From an uncultured Collinsella sp. (lineage in GTDB: Bacteria > Actinomycetota > Coriobacteriia > Coriobacteriales > Coriobacteriaceae): a stretch of DNA of 16,140 bases. Positions 4,609-12,615 of this stretch are shown one piece after another. The notes below the pieces were generated by a model, which ran no database searches, was not told the DNA's origin, and saw only the letters and a list, made by a program, of their open reading frames with translations. The stretch's first letter is position 1; the number at the start of each line of letters is the position of its first letter. The stretch covers positions 1 through 16,140 of the forward strand of contig CABVAC010000046.1 of the NCBI GenBank assembly GCA_902496275.1, read 5' to 3'. The position numbers and the translations under genes are program-made.

Positions 4609-7386
4609 TTACTTCTTCCCAAATTTGATCTTAATTGCGCGTTTCAAAGCATACTTGCCCAGGCTTGGGAGCTTTTGCTCGTATTTGACCATCGTTGAGC
4701 ACTCGGGGCGGTCGCGATCCAGATGGATGGCGTCGAACGCGCACTTGGTGGTGCACAGGCCGCAGCCGATGCACTTGTTGGGGTCTACGATCGAGGCGCC
4801 GCAGCCCAGGCAGCGGGCGGTCTCGGCGCGCACCTGCTCCTCGGTAAAGGTCTCAACATACTCGCTAAACGGCGCAGCCTTCTCGCGCTCGCGGTCCACA
4901 TGCGCAACCTCGCGGCTCGCGTTGTCGTAGCTCTCGAGCACAACGTCGTCGCGGTCGAGCGCGGTGTAGCGGCGCTGATTGCGGCCGATGGTGAGCGTGG
5001 AGCCCGGCTGCACAAAGCGATGGATGGACACCGCGGCCTCGTGGCCGGCGGCGATAGCGTCGATGGCAAAGCTGGGGCCGGTGTAGACGTCACCACCCAC
5101 AAAGATGTCGGGTTCGGCGGTCTGGTAAGTCTGGGGATCGGCAAGGGCGCCCTGGCCGCGGCCGAGCTCCACCTTGGAGCCAGCCAGCTGGTCGCCCCAC
5201 ACAATGGACTGGCCAATCGACATGACGACACGGTCGGCATCGACACGGCGCAGATCGTTCTCGTCGTACTCGGGCGCAAAACGGCCCTCGTCGTCAAAGA
5301 CACGCGTGCAGCGCTTGAAGGTGATACCGCACACACGACCGGCCTCGTCCAGGTGAATCTCCTTGGGGCCCCAGCCGCAGCTGATGTGAGCGCCGTCCTC
5401 AACGGCCTCGCGACGTTCCTCCTCGCTGGCGGGCATCTGGACCTCGCTCTCCAGGCAGAACATCTCAACGTGCTCAGAGCCCAGACGGCAGGCGTTGCGG
5501 GCAACGTCGATGGCCACGTTGCCGCCGCCCACCACAATGGTGCGGCCGGACAGGGTATCGATCTTGCCGCTGTTAACCTCGCGAAGGAAGTCGACGGCCA
5601 CGGTCACGTCCACGGCATCCTCGCCCGGAATACCGGCAAGGCGGCCGCCCTGGCAGCCGATGGCCACGTAAAAGGCCTTAAAGCCCTGCGCGCGCAGCTC
5701 GTCGAGCGTCACATCGCGACCGACCTCAACGCCATAGCGGAACTCGGCACCCATCAGGCGAATGATCTCGACCTCGGCCTCGATAACATCCTTCTGCAGC
5801 TTAAAGCTGGGAATGCCGTAGGTGAGCATGCCGCCCGGGCGCTCGTTCTTCTCGAACACGACGGGCTTGTAGCCCTTCTCGGCCAGATAAAAAGCGCAGG
5901 ACAGGCCGGCCGGACCGGCACCGATGATGGCGATCTTCTGGTCGAAGCCGCCGGCACGCGTCGGGGTCACCACAGGCGGGACATAGCGGGTCGCGGCATC
6001 CAGATCGCGCTGGGCGATAAACTTCTTGACCTCGTCGATAGCCACGGCGGCGTCCACACGGCCGCGGGTGCAAGCATCCTCACAGCGGCGGTTGCACACG
6101 CGGCCGCAGATAGCGGGCAGCGGGTTCTCGCGCTTGATGAGCGCCAGCGCCTCGTCATAGCGACCCTGAGCCGCGAGCTTCAAATAGCCCTGAACGGCAA
6201 CGTGCGCGGGGCAGGCCGTCTTGCAGGGAGCGGTGCCGGACTCATGCGTCTCGATACGGTTGTCGTTGCGGTAGTTGGGCGACCACTTGGTGTGATCCCA
6301 TTTGGTGGCGTCGGGCAGCTCCTGGCGCGGATACTCGGGCACCTGTCCGCCGGCCTTTTTGCTGCAGAGCTTCTGGCCGAGCTTGGCGGCGCCGGCCGGG
6401 CACACCTCAACGCAGCGACCGCAGGCAACGCACTTGTCCTTCTCGACCTTGGCGACATAGGCCGAGCGCGACAGGTTGGGCGTGTTGAACAGCTGAGAGG
6501 TGCGCAGGGCATAACACACGTTGACGTTGCAGTTGCAGATAGCGAAGATCTTGTTCTCGCCGTCGATATTGGTGATCTGGTGCACAAAGCCGTTGTCCTC
6601 GGCCTGGCGCAGGATGTCGTAGACCTCGTCGCGCGTCACGTAATGGCCGCGGTCGGTCTCAACCACATAGTCGGCCATATCGCCCACGGCAATGCACCAG
6701 TCGGCGGGATCGTCGGCGCAGCCCTCACCCATCACGCGACGGCTCGCGCGGCAGCTGCAGGTGCTAGCGGCATATTTGCCATCGTATTTGTCGAGCCAGT
6801 GCTCGATATGCTCGATCGGCACCGAGGTGCTCGCGGCGTCGATGGCCTTCTCGACCGGAATGACGTGCATGCCGATGCCGGCGCCTCCGGGCGGCACCAT
6901 CGGCGTGGCCTTGGACAGCGGTCCCTTGGACGCCTGCTCAAAGAACTTGGCATAGACCGGGTGCTCCTCGAGCTGGCTCACGCGCATGTTGAGGAACTCG
7001 GCAGAACCCGGCACCAGCATGGGCAACACCCATTGCTTGGCGCGCTCGGGGTTTTCCCAGTTGTACTCGAGCAGACCCGTGTAGCTCATGTCGTCGAGCA
7101 TCTTCTCGATCTGGGTCTCGGGCATGCCGGTGAGCTTGGCCATCTCGGGCAGCGTATAGGGACGGCGCATCTTCATCTTGCAGAGCACTTCGGCCTGCTC
7201 GTCGGTCGCGGCCTCGGCAAACGACCAGTACTCGTAGCCCAACAGCTCGTCGCGATGCAGCAGACGGTTGGTGCAGTGCTCGCACAGCTTGACGATGGCC
7301 TCGCGCGGATGCTCCGGCAGCGGCGGCACGAACTCCGAACCGATGTCGGGCTCGGTGTAGCTAATCCCCGGTCCGTTGAGAATCAT
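4609..7386 (-). CDS. Multidomain iron-sulfur/FAD oxidoreductase, GltD-like with N-terminal ferredoxin modules
   Basis: A 925-residue cytoplasmic redox protein. Residues about 60-110 look like a winged-helix segment. Then come Cys-rich motifs C210-S-C212-R with C223 and C231, and C284/C286/C291. A 4Fe-4S ferredoxin motif follows at C319-x2-C322-x2-C325-x3-C329. A GltD-type Fe-S domain has C388, C392 and C427-x3-C431-x3-C435-x3-C439. The FAD-binding GAGPAG is at 489-494, a second nucleotide site VGGGNVAIDVAR at 619-630, and the FAD-closing IFVGGD at 761-766. The C-terminus has C859-x2-C862 and a last 4Fe-4S motif at C872/C875/C878/C882. The family of glutamate synthase small subunit and NfnB moves electrons between NAD(P)H and ferredoxin; the acceptor here is unknown. 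The ATG at 7386 with AAGGG upstream is chosen over longer in-frame starts that would cross the operator region. No GltB partner is present. Confidence 0.88.
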   Translation of the reverse strand: MILNGPGISYTEPDIGSEFVPPLPEHPREAIVKLCEHCTNRLLHRDELLGYEYWSFAEAATDEQAEVLCKMKMRRPYTLPEMAKLTGMPETQIEKMLDDMSYTGLLEYNWENPERAKQWVLPMLVPGSAEFLNMRVSQLEEHPVYAKFFEQASKGPLSKATPMVPPGGAGIGMHVIPVEKAIDAASTSVPIEHIEHWLDKYDGKYAASTCSCRASRRVMGEGCADDPADWCIAVGDMADYVVETDRGHYVTRDEVYDILRQAEDNGFVHQITNIDGENKIFAICNCNVNVCYALRTSQLFNTPNLSRSAYVAKVEKDKCVACGRCVEVCPAGAAKLGQKLCSKKAGGQVPEYPRQELPDATKWDHTKWSPNYRNDNRIETHESGTAPCKTACPAHVAVQGYLKLAAQGRYDEALALIKRENPLPAICGRVCNRRCEDACTRGRVDAAVAIDEVKKFIAQRDLDAATRYVPPVVTPTRAGGFDQKIAIIGAGPAGLSCAFYLAEKGYKPVVFEKNERPGGMLTYGIPSFKLQKDVIEAEVEIIRLMGAEFRYGVEVGRDVTLDELRAQGFKAFYVAIGCQGGRLAGIPGEDAVDVTVAVDFLREVNSGKIDTLSGRTIVVGGGNVAIDVARNACRLGSEHVEMFCLESEVQMPASEEERREAVEDGAHISCGWGPKEIHLDEAGRVCGITFKRCTRVFDDEGRFAPEYDENDLRRVDADRVVMSIGQSIVWGDQLAGSKVELGRGQGALADPQTYQTAEPDIFVGGDVYTGPSFAIDAIAAGHEAAVSIHRFVQPGSTLTIGRNQRRYTALDRDDVVLESYDNASREVAHVDREREKAAPFSEYVETFTEEQVRAETARCLGCGASIVDPNKCIGCGLCTTKCAFDAIHLDRDRPECSTMVKYEQKLPSLGKYALKRAIKIKFGKK

Positions 7387-7479
7387 GGTTGTCCCTTCTC
7401 TTGCCACAGCCCGGCGAGACCGCGGCACCCCTCTTTTTTGCAGGCCGGGCATGCCCCCATGCCGTTCACCCGCCATTAG

Positions 7480-7494
7480 TTGACATTGTGTCAA
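7480..7494. promoter_or_regulatory. Operator-like palindrome 1, TTGACATTGTGTCAA
   Basis: A perfect 6-3-6 palindrome in the divergent region between the oxidoreductase and tetR genes. It shares the form TTGAC-N5-GTCAA with the site at 7503-7517; centres are 23 bp apart, close to two helical turns. The position beside a TetR gene suggests it is that regulator's operator. Confidence 0.7.
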
Positions 7495-7502
7495 AAATAG
7501 TA

Positions 7503-7517
7503 TTGACGAACCGTCAA
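7503..7517. promoter_or_regulatory. Operator-like palindrome 2, TTGACGAACCGTCAA
   Basis: A perfect 6-3-6 palindrome of the same TTGAC-N5-GTCAA form as the site at 7480-7494, with a different centre, so the conserved arms are probably what is selected. A weaker third copy, TAGGCGAACGGTCAG at 7534-7548, agrees with it at 10 of 15 positions. Confidence 0.72.
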
Positions 7518-7533
7518 CAATATTCAAGACTGT

Positions 7534-7548
7534 TAGGCGAACGGTCAG
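7534..7548. promoter_or_regulatory. Possible degenerate third operator copy
   Basis: TAGGCGAACGGTCAG matches palindrome 2 at 10 of 15 positions, including the core CGAAC and GTCA, but it is not itself symmetric. Its centre is 31 bp from that of palindrome 2 and it lies 27 bases before the tetR start codon. Confidence 0.3.
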
Positions 7549-7575
7549 GCAAAAGAGGATGAAAGGCGGCAAAAC

Positions 7576-8238
7576 ATGAGCAACAACACAGCAGATACCT
7601 CTGTGGTCGATGCCGTCCCCGCATCCGATAGCGCGGCAAAGCGCTTGACGGGCGACGAACGCCGTCGCGAGATCCTCGCCGCCGTGCGCACCGTGAGCTC
7701 TGAGCTAGGCGTGTCGCATCTATCCGTCTCGGCCGTGACCAAGCGAGCCGGCTGCACGCGCTCATTGTTCTACCACTACTTTGCCGACATGGACGCCGCT
7801 GTCACCGCCGTCATGGACGAGGCGATCGACGGTTTTATCTCCGAGCTCGAGCAGTGGAATGCCAACCGCACCGTCGGTGATATCGAGGGCGCACTCGACA
7901 CCGTCGCCCCGCTCTTTAAGCGCCTGGTCGTCAGCGGCCACGAGCTGCCGAGTACGCTCACCTCAAGCAGCGGCGCGCTCTACGGCGGCTTTTTGCACAA
8001 CGTGGTCCAGCGTGTGGCACAGTATATCTGCGACACCACCGTGGTGGATTTTGCCGCCCATCATGAGCTACGCATCGACCATGTCTACGAGACGTTCTAC
8101 ACCCTCATCATGGGGTTGTTGATGTATATCCGCACGCACCCCGATGTGCCCGACGAGACGGTCAAGGAAATCATCGCCTCGACACTCCACATCGAGGGCT
8201 ATACCGCCAAGTATCCGGAGCGCAAGCCCCAGAACTGA
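7576..8238 (+). CDS. TetR/AcrR family transcriptional regulator
   Basis: A 220-residue DNA-binding protein. After a disordered N-terminus of about 25 residues comes the TetR N-terminal domain: RREILAAVRTVSSELGVSHLSVSAVTKRAGCTRSLFYHYFADMD, with the helix-turn-helix at about 49-70 and the family SLFYHYF signature. The C-terminal ligand domain (about 85-205) is helical and not assignable to a ligand. The ATG at 7576 lies after a GGCGGC stretch, with AGGATGAAAGG further upstream, so the ribosome binding site is not strong. It is divergent from the oxidoreductase gene and 63 bp upstream of a membrane protein gene in the same direction. Two TTGAC-N5-GTCAA palindromes in front of it suggest autoregulation and repression of the oxidoreductase. 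Confidence 0.9.
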   Translation: MSNNTADTSVVDAVPASDSAAKRLTGDERRREILAAVRTVSSELGVSHLSVSAVTKRAGCTRSLFYHYFADMDAAVTAVMDEAIDGFISELEQWNANRTVGDIEGALDTVAPLFKRLVVSGHELPSTLTSSSGALYGGFLHNVVQRVAQYICDTTVVDFAAHHELRIDHVYETFYTLIMGLLMYIRTHPDVPDETVKEIIASTLHIEGYTAKYPERKPQN

Positions 8239-8255
8239 CGACATTTGGCCAAACT

Positions 8256-8283
8256 GCCCGCGATCAGAAGAGGGGCCGCGGGC
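8256..8283 (+). other. Stem-loop in the leader of the membrane protein gene
   Basis: GCCCGCG (8256-8262) pairs perfectly with CGCGGGC (8277-8283) around a 14-base loop. There is no U-run after it, so it is not a standard terminator. It lies between the tetR stop codon and the next ribosome binding site and could affect mRNA stability or relative expression. Confidence 0.4.
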
Positions 8284-8301
8284 GTGTGAAAGGAGAGCAG
8301 C

Positions 8302-9309
8302 ATGCTGTTCGATGTTTGGGGTAGCGATACCCTTATCCACTGGGCCGGCTGGGCCATGGTCTTTATTGGCCTGATCGTGCTCAACGAAGTCGGCCGCCGC
8401 ACCAAGCTGGGCGCGGCAATCATCTTTGGCGTGGCTCCGCTGGCCATGACCATCTACTGCGTCGCCATCGCCGTGGGCGTTTCGCAGGGCGCCGAGTGGG
8501 CGCTCACCAACCCCACCCATGTGTACCAGAACAGCTGGTTCCACTACGCCAAGGTATACGCGGCGCTCGCCGGTTGCTGGGGCTTCATTGCCATTAAGTA
8601 CCAGTGGGGAAAGATCGGCAAGGCGCATTGGTTCCGCGCATGGCCGTTTGTGATCGTCGCCATCAACATCATGATCGCCGTCGTATCCGACTTTGAGAGC
8701 GCCTATCACTTCTTTGTCCTGGGCGAGTCCACCTGGGTCACCTCCGAAGGTGCTACGCAGCTGGCCGGCTGGAACAACGTGTTCAACGGCATCGCCGGTA
8801 TCATCAACATCTTCTGCATGACCGGTTGGTGGAGCGTCTACGCCTCCGAGGATCAGACCGATATGCTGTGGCCCGACATGACCTGGGTCTACATCATCGC
8901 CTACGATATCTGGAACTTCTGCTACACCTACAACTGCCTGCCCACCCACTCCTGGTTCTGCGGCTTTGCGCTGCTGCTGGCGCCCACCGTCGCCGCCTTT
9001 ATCTGGAACAAGGGCGGCTGGATCCAGAACCGCGCCTTTACGCTTGCTATTTGGTGCATGTTTGCCCAGGTGTTCCCGTACTTCCAGGAGGAGTCCATCT
9101 TTGTGACCCACTCCACGCTCGACCCCGGCGCCGCCACCGCGGTCTCGATCGCCGCACTGGTCGCCAACGTCGCCGCGATCATCTACATCGCCTACCGTGC
9201 CAAGAAGCTCGGCCGCAATCCCTACAAGCAGGATGTCTTTGAGGGCACCAGCGATTGGGAGAAGGCTACCGCTCGCCGCGCCAAGGTTGATTACGCGCAC
9301 GCCGAGTAA
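8302..9309 (+). CDS. Multi-pass membrane protein resembling DUF5692
   Basis: A 335-residue integral membrane protein with about nine hydrophobic spans (near residues 11-29, 36-58, 82-99, 113-130, 158-179, 193-211, 217-236, 245-262 and 275-299) and a short charged C-terminal tail. It is unusually rich in tryptophan and tyrosine, for example HWAGWAMV, AGCWGF and YDIWNFCYTYNCLPTHSWFCG; C207, C212 and C220 cluster in and beside one span. I recall the uncharacterised DUF5692 family from Coriobacteriia as a match but could not check it. Its function is unknown: a transporter, a small-molecule sensor or a membrane partner of the neighbouring oxidoreductase are all possible. AAAGGAGAG seven bases before the ATG supports the start. 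It follows tetR by 63 bp and is closed by a clear terminator. Confidence 0.85.
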   Translation: MLFDVWGSDTLIHWAGWAMVFIGLIVLNEVGRRTKLGAAIIFGVAPLAMTIYCVAIAVGVSQGAEWALTNPTHVYQNSWFHYAKVYAALAGCWGFIAIKYQWGKIGKAHWFRAWPFVIVAINIMIAVVSDFESAYHFFVLGESTWVTSEGATQLAGWNNVFNGIAGIINIFCMTGWWSVYASEDQTDMLWPDMTWVYIIAYDIWNFCYTYNCLPTHSWFCGFALLLAPTVAAFIWNKGGWIQNRAFTLAIWCMFAQVFPYFQEESIFVTHSTLDPGAATAVSIAALVANVAAIIYIAYRAKKLGRNPYKQDVFEGTSDWEKATARRAKVDYAHAE

Positions 9310-9380
9310 CGCGCCTGACGCAGACATCGCTTGGGCGCGAAGCAGCATAGCCGGCTCCGCGCAACTCAACGCATTGCAGA

Positions 9381-9420
9381 GCCCCCGGAATGTGATTCGT
9401 TCGCGTTCCGGGGGCCTTTT
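9381..9420 (+). terminator. Rho-independent terminator after the membrane protein gene
   Basis: GCCCCCGGAA (9381-9390) pairs with TTCCGGGGGC (9406-9415), a perfect 10-bp GC-rich stem with a 15-base loop, followed by CTTTT. It lies about 70 bases after the stop codon and ends the tetR/membrane-protein transcript. Confidence 0.85.
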
Positions 9421-9542
9421 GCTGCCGCGAGGATGCGGCCGAACGATGCGCTCGAGTTAAATCGGATCTTATATTTCGCACGCGCTTTATATGGCTCCAT
9501 TTTTGGGTACAGTGTTGTCCCGATATTGAGCTTGGGGGATAT

Positions 9543-11039
9543 ATGAAAGATGAGACGACGGGCCAAGAGGACGCGGTCCAAGATGCAGAAGCGTGTGCCG
9601 AGGCCCTGGAGAGCCTAGACCGGATTTCGCTTGACGATGTTGCGTTTGACGATTCGAGCGTTGATGTGCAGGATGAGCCGGAAATCGAGGCGCAGCCCGA
9701 TGATCAGGATACAGGCGACGTTGAGCCTGCCGAGGATGAGGCAGATCACGAAGACACCGAAAGCGAGGCCGACGACCAGCCCGGATCCGACACGAGCGAG
9801 GAAACCATCTTGCTCGACAACTTGCCGGCCGAAGATTCGCTGACCCGCGAGCTCCCTGGCTTAGGCTCTGCGCCTGCCGTGGACGAGACCATCGCCATGG
9901 GCGATATTCCCCTACCGTCCGTTCCTTCGGCACGCGAAGCCGAGGTTCGTCACCGTAAGATGTCGCCCAAGCGCCGCAACCTGATGGTGGCAGGCGTCGT
10001 AGCCGTCGCGCTTGTCGCCGGCGGCGCAGGCTATGCCGCTTGGAATGGATACCGGCAAGAGCAGGCCGCCGTGGTTGCCGCAAACGCCCATACCATGATG
10101 TCGGTGCAAATTGGCGTACATGCCGCGGGGCTCGACTGCTCAACTGGCTCCAAGATTCCCGTGCAGGTGAGCGGTCAGGATTCCGACGGTTCTTCCGTGA
10201 GCGAAACGCTCTACGTTGACGAGCACGGTCGCGGCATTAAGCTGCTGCCCGGCGATTACACGTTCTCCATCGCCGCCTCCCCCATCGCGGCCGACGGCAC
10301 CATCTACACCGTCCCGACCACCAAGGCCCAGGTTACGGTCAAGAATGACGGGCAGGATCTGCGCGCTCAAGCCACCTTTAAGCTTAAGGTGCCCTCAGCC
10401 GACACGGTGACCGACGACCAGATCGATGCCGCCGCCAAGTACGCCGAGGAGGGCGGTGCGAGCTCCGCCGCGGCTGCCAAAGTGCTCCAGCAGGCAGCAA
10501 CCGCGCGGCGCGACGCCGCCGTCAATGCCGTGAGCGCGCAAAAGGCACAGGCGTCCCGTGATGCTGACGCTCGCCACAAGGCAACCGACCTCTACCAGCT
10601 CGATATTCCCGTCGAGTGGTACGGCAAGGTCGCAACTTGGCAAAACGGAAGCACGCTATGCATCTATCTGGGCGACGACGCCAATACGCCGCTCGTGACG
10701 CTCGTCGCGGTGCGCGAGGGCGAGAGCTTTACGCCCGATGAAGGCGATACGGTTTTGGGTGCGGCCAATCTAGGCAACGGTTATACCGTCTACGCCAGCG
10801 GCCCCGTCTATCCGTACGTGGTGCCCCAGACCATCAACGGACGGACACAGAACCCCGTGTCAACCTACCCCATGGACACGGCCATTGAGCTTGTCGAGCT
10901 TACGACCGGCAACCGCTACACCTATAGCCAGATCAAGAACGTACTGGTCGGTAAAGACGGCAAAGCCGACGCCGCGACCAAACTCGAGACCGACTACCTC
11001 GCCCAGATTCTCCTGCCGAGTATCAAAGCCCAGGACTAG
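9543..11039 (+). CDS. Single-pass membrane protein with long acidic N-terminus, function unknown
   Basis: A 498-residue protein in three parts. Residues 1-130 are strongly acidic and low in complexity (for example DEPEIEAQPDDQD and EPAEDEADHEDTESEADD) and probably disordered in the cytoplasm. A basic stretch RHRKMSPKRR precedes one membrane span at about 147-167, which fits an inside-N orientation. The outer part has a beta-rich segment with ETLYVDEHGRGIKLLPGDYTFSI (about 221-243), like prealbumin/Cna-B-type folds, then an alanine-rich helix (about 292-345). A C-terminal domain begins LYQLDIPVEWYGKV (from 350). C199 and C373 are the only cysteines in the outer part and could form a disulfide. 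GGGGGAT lies just before the ATG. I do not recognise the family; a surface lipid-, wall- or peptide-related role would be a guess. Confidence 0.8.
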   Translation: MKDETTGQEDAVQDAEACAEALESLDRISLDDVAFDDSSVDVQDEPEIEAQPDDQDTGDVEPAEDEADHEDTESEADDQPGSDTSEETILLDNLPAEDSLTRELPGLGSAPAVDETIAMGDIPLPSVPSAREAEVRHRKMSPKRRNLMVAGVVAVALVAGGAGYAAWNGYRQEQAAVVAANAHTMMSVQIGVHAAGLDCSTGSKIPVQVSGQDSDGSSVSETLYVDEHGRGIKLLPGDYTFSIAASPIAADGTIYTVPTTKAQVTVKNDGQDLRAQATFKLKVPSADTVTDDQIDAAAKYAEEGGASSAAAAKVLQQAATARRDAAVNAVSAQKAQASRDADARHKATDLYQLDIPVEWYGKVATWQNGSTLCIYLGDDANTPLVTLVAVREGESFTPDEGDTVLGAANLGNGYTVYASGPVYPYVVPQTINGRTQNPVSTYPMDTAIELVELTTGNRYTYSQIKNVLVGKDGKADAATKLETDYLAQILLPSIKAQD

Positions 11040-11112
11040 CCTGGCGCAGCAAGGTGCTCCCCAACCGTGATGAAGGAGCCAGGAGGTCTTGACCCCACAG
11101 GTCCATAGATGA

Positions 11113-12465
11113 TTAGGCAAGGAGCCACTTCCATGCGGGCATAACGTGTACCACACCGTGCTCGCATGGAATATCGGTCTGTTCATCCATGGTAACGATT
11201 GCCGACTCGCCAAGATCGAACTGGGCCATCGAGGCATCAAGCGCGGCAATTTCGCGCTCGCGCGTTTTCTCACTTGCCATATCCACACTCACCTGAATCA
11301 GGCTATAAGCCCGCATGAGAAGTGCGTCCCCAGCCACAAAGTCCACCTCATGGCTTTTGCTCTTCTCTTTGATCAGCAGGCGGCAGACCGATCCGACCCT
11401 CACCGCGGGAGTCCTTCTTCTTAGCGCGTTGAACACTGCGGTCTCGAGCCTCTGACCCTGGTCCAATGCCGATGCGGGAGAGAATGCTCCAAACATCGCA
11501 GGATCGACAGCGTAGACCTTAGACGCAGACCGCATGTTATTTGCCAGTGAACGCGTGAACTCCGGCACGGAGAACAGCAGGCAGGCATCCTCATAATACT
11601 CAAGTAAGTCGCTGAGCGAATTACGACTGACGGGTATCTGCCTGCTCTTGAACTCGTTGTACACTTTGTTCACCGACAGCTCTCGTCCCGAAGATGCCAT
11701 ACACCGCGTTAGGAACAGCGATGCCAGGCGAGGGTTCTTGACGTCGTAACGCTCAACGACGTCCATAGCGACCGTTCGCGAAGCATATTCCTGTAGCAGC
11801 TGAATCGCGTCTGCGGGCGTCTGCTCAAGCGTCGCGATGAATCCCCCTCGTTCAAGATATCCGATCAGATGATGTCGAAGCAGCGCTGCATCGCTTGGGG
11901 AAAAGGTCGCATCTGGCTCGAAAACGCTCCCCGTCTTATATCGAACGTATTCCGAAAAACTCAACGGAAAAAGCTCCCGTATAAGAGAACGACCCCTGAT
12001 CTCGCTCTTAAGCTCTGAGGACAGCATCTTAGAAGAAGATCCCGTCACATAGACGGTCGCTTTCTCCGTATCGACTACACGCCGCAGAAACGCACCCCAT
12101 TCGGGAATTTCCTGGATCTCGTCAAAGAAAATGTAAGCGCCCTCGGTTCGAGCAGCAGGATACAGCGCATAGAACGTGTCGAGCACGTCCGCCAGCAGCG
12201 ATGACTCATACGGGCGCAAGCGCTCGTCCTCAAAATTAAAGTAAAGCATCCGGTCAAGCTCGACGCCCCGGCCCTGAAGCCGCTGCATCTCCTGATACAG
12301 GCGATACGTCTTTCCACAACGGCGGGCCCCCACAACCACATTTACGATGTTGTCGCGCTTTGGCTCCTGTGGGTTTCCCAGATCAAGGTCTCGCTCAAAG
12401 ACCTGCGGAACCCCCTGCTGTTCAAAGTCCTTTATTTTCCGGGCGATCAAGTCGTTGAATGCCAT
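11113..12465 (-). CDS. AAA_14/DUF4143-type ATPase with C-terminal nuclease-like fold
   Basis: A 450-residue protein. The Walker A motif GARRCGKT is at 46-53, Walker B AYIFFDEIQ at 110-118 (D115, E116), and sensor-1 YVTGSSS at 139-145. GRSLIRELFPLSFSEY (158-173) is the segment typical of this ATPase family. Residues about 230-330 are the helical part. The C-terminal part has HEVDFV (D375) and LIQVSVDM (389-396), followed by EKTREREIAAL, as in DUF4143, a PD-(D/E)xK-related domain often without clear catalytic proof. Such genes are common, variable in number, and of unsettled function; defence and toxin-like roles have been suggested. GGAG five bases before the ATG supports the start. It converges with the 9543-11039 gene across 73 bases and its start is covered by a long inverted repeat. 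Confidence 0.9.
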   Translation of the reverse strand: MAFNDLIARKIKDFEQQGVPQVFERDLDLGNPQEPKRDNIVNVVVGARRCGKTYRLYQEMQRLQGRGVELDRMLYFNFEDERLRPYESSLLADVLDTFYALYPAARTEGAYIFFDEIQEIPEWGAFLRRVVDTEKATVYVTGSSSKMLSSELKSEIRGRSLIRELFPLSFSEYVRYKTGSVFEPDATFSPSDAALLRHHLIGYLERGGFIATLEQTPADAIQLLQEYASRTVAMDVVERYDVKNPRLASLFLTRCMASSGRELSVNKVYNEFKSRQIPVSRNSLSDLLEYYEDACLLFSVPEFTRSLANNMRSASKVYAVDPAMFGAFSPASALDQGQRLETAVFNALRRRTPAVRVGSVCRLLIKEKSKSHEVDFVAGDALLMRAYSLIQVSVDMASEKTREREIAALDASMAQFDLGESAIVTMDEQTDIPCEHGVVHVMPAWKWLLA

Positions 12466-12472
12466 GATTCTC

Positions 12473-12534
12473 CAATCTTGCTCTCTAGCTAATCAAAATT
12501 ATACTGATTCTTGATTAATTAGAGAGCAAGATTG
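12473..12534. promoter_or_regulatory. Inverted repeat over the ATPase promoter and start
   Basis: The arm at 12473-12496 (beginning CAATCTTGCTCTCT) and the arm at 12511-12534 (ending AGAGAGCAAGATTG) are reverse complements with two mismatches in 24. They flank 14 bases, and a minus-strand TATAAT at 12498-12503 lies in that gap. The left arm runs into the GGAG ribosome binding site. It could be an operator, a translation-blocking hairpin, or both. Confidence 0.7.
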
Positions 12535-12541
12535 TGTGTAG

Positions 12542-12568
12542 CTTGATTAACACTTAAGCAAGTTTTTT
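12542..12568. other. Short hairpin followed by six T
   Basis: CTTGATTAA (12542-12550) and TTAAGCAAG (12554-12562) are inverted repeats with one mismatch and a three-base gap, followed by TTTTTT. CTTGATTAA also occurs at 12510-12518, inside the preceding repeat, which hints at a shared protein half-site. As a plus-strand terminator it would have an AT-rich stem and no obvious gene before it. Confidence 0.4.
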
Positions 12569-12615
12569 CACTGTTATTGCTCCGAAGGATATCGAGTGGC
12601 TAAGAGGACAACCGA

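Noticed and set aside
4723..7479. Long plus-strand open frame of 918 codons
   Set aside because: It is antisense to the oxidoreductase gene, with low-complexity His/Ala/Gly-rich translation typical of a shadow frame.
7387..7572. N-terminal extension of the oxidoreductase to 987 residues
   Set aside because: The extra 62 codons would cover the divergent promoter and both operator palindromes, and the internal ATG at 7386 has its own ribosome binding site.
8068..9369. Minus-strand open frame of 433 codons
   Set aside because: It overlaps the membrane protein gene and part of tetR, has no family features, and crosses a gene with a clear ribosome binding site and terminator.
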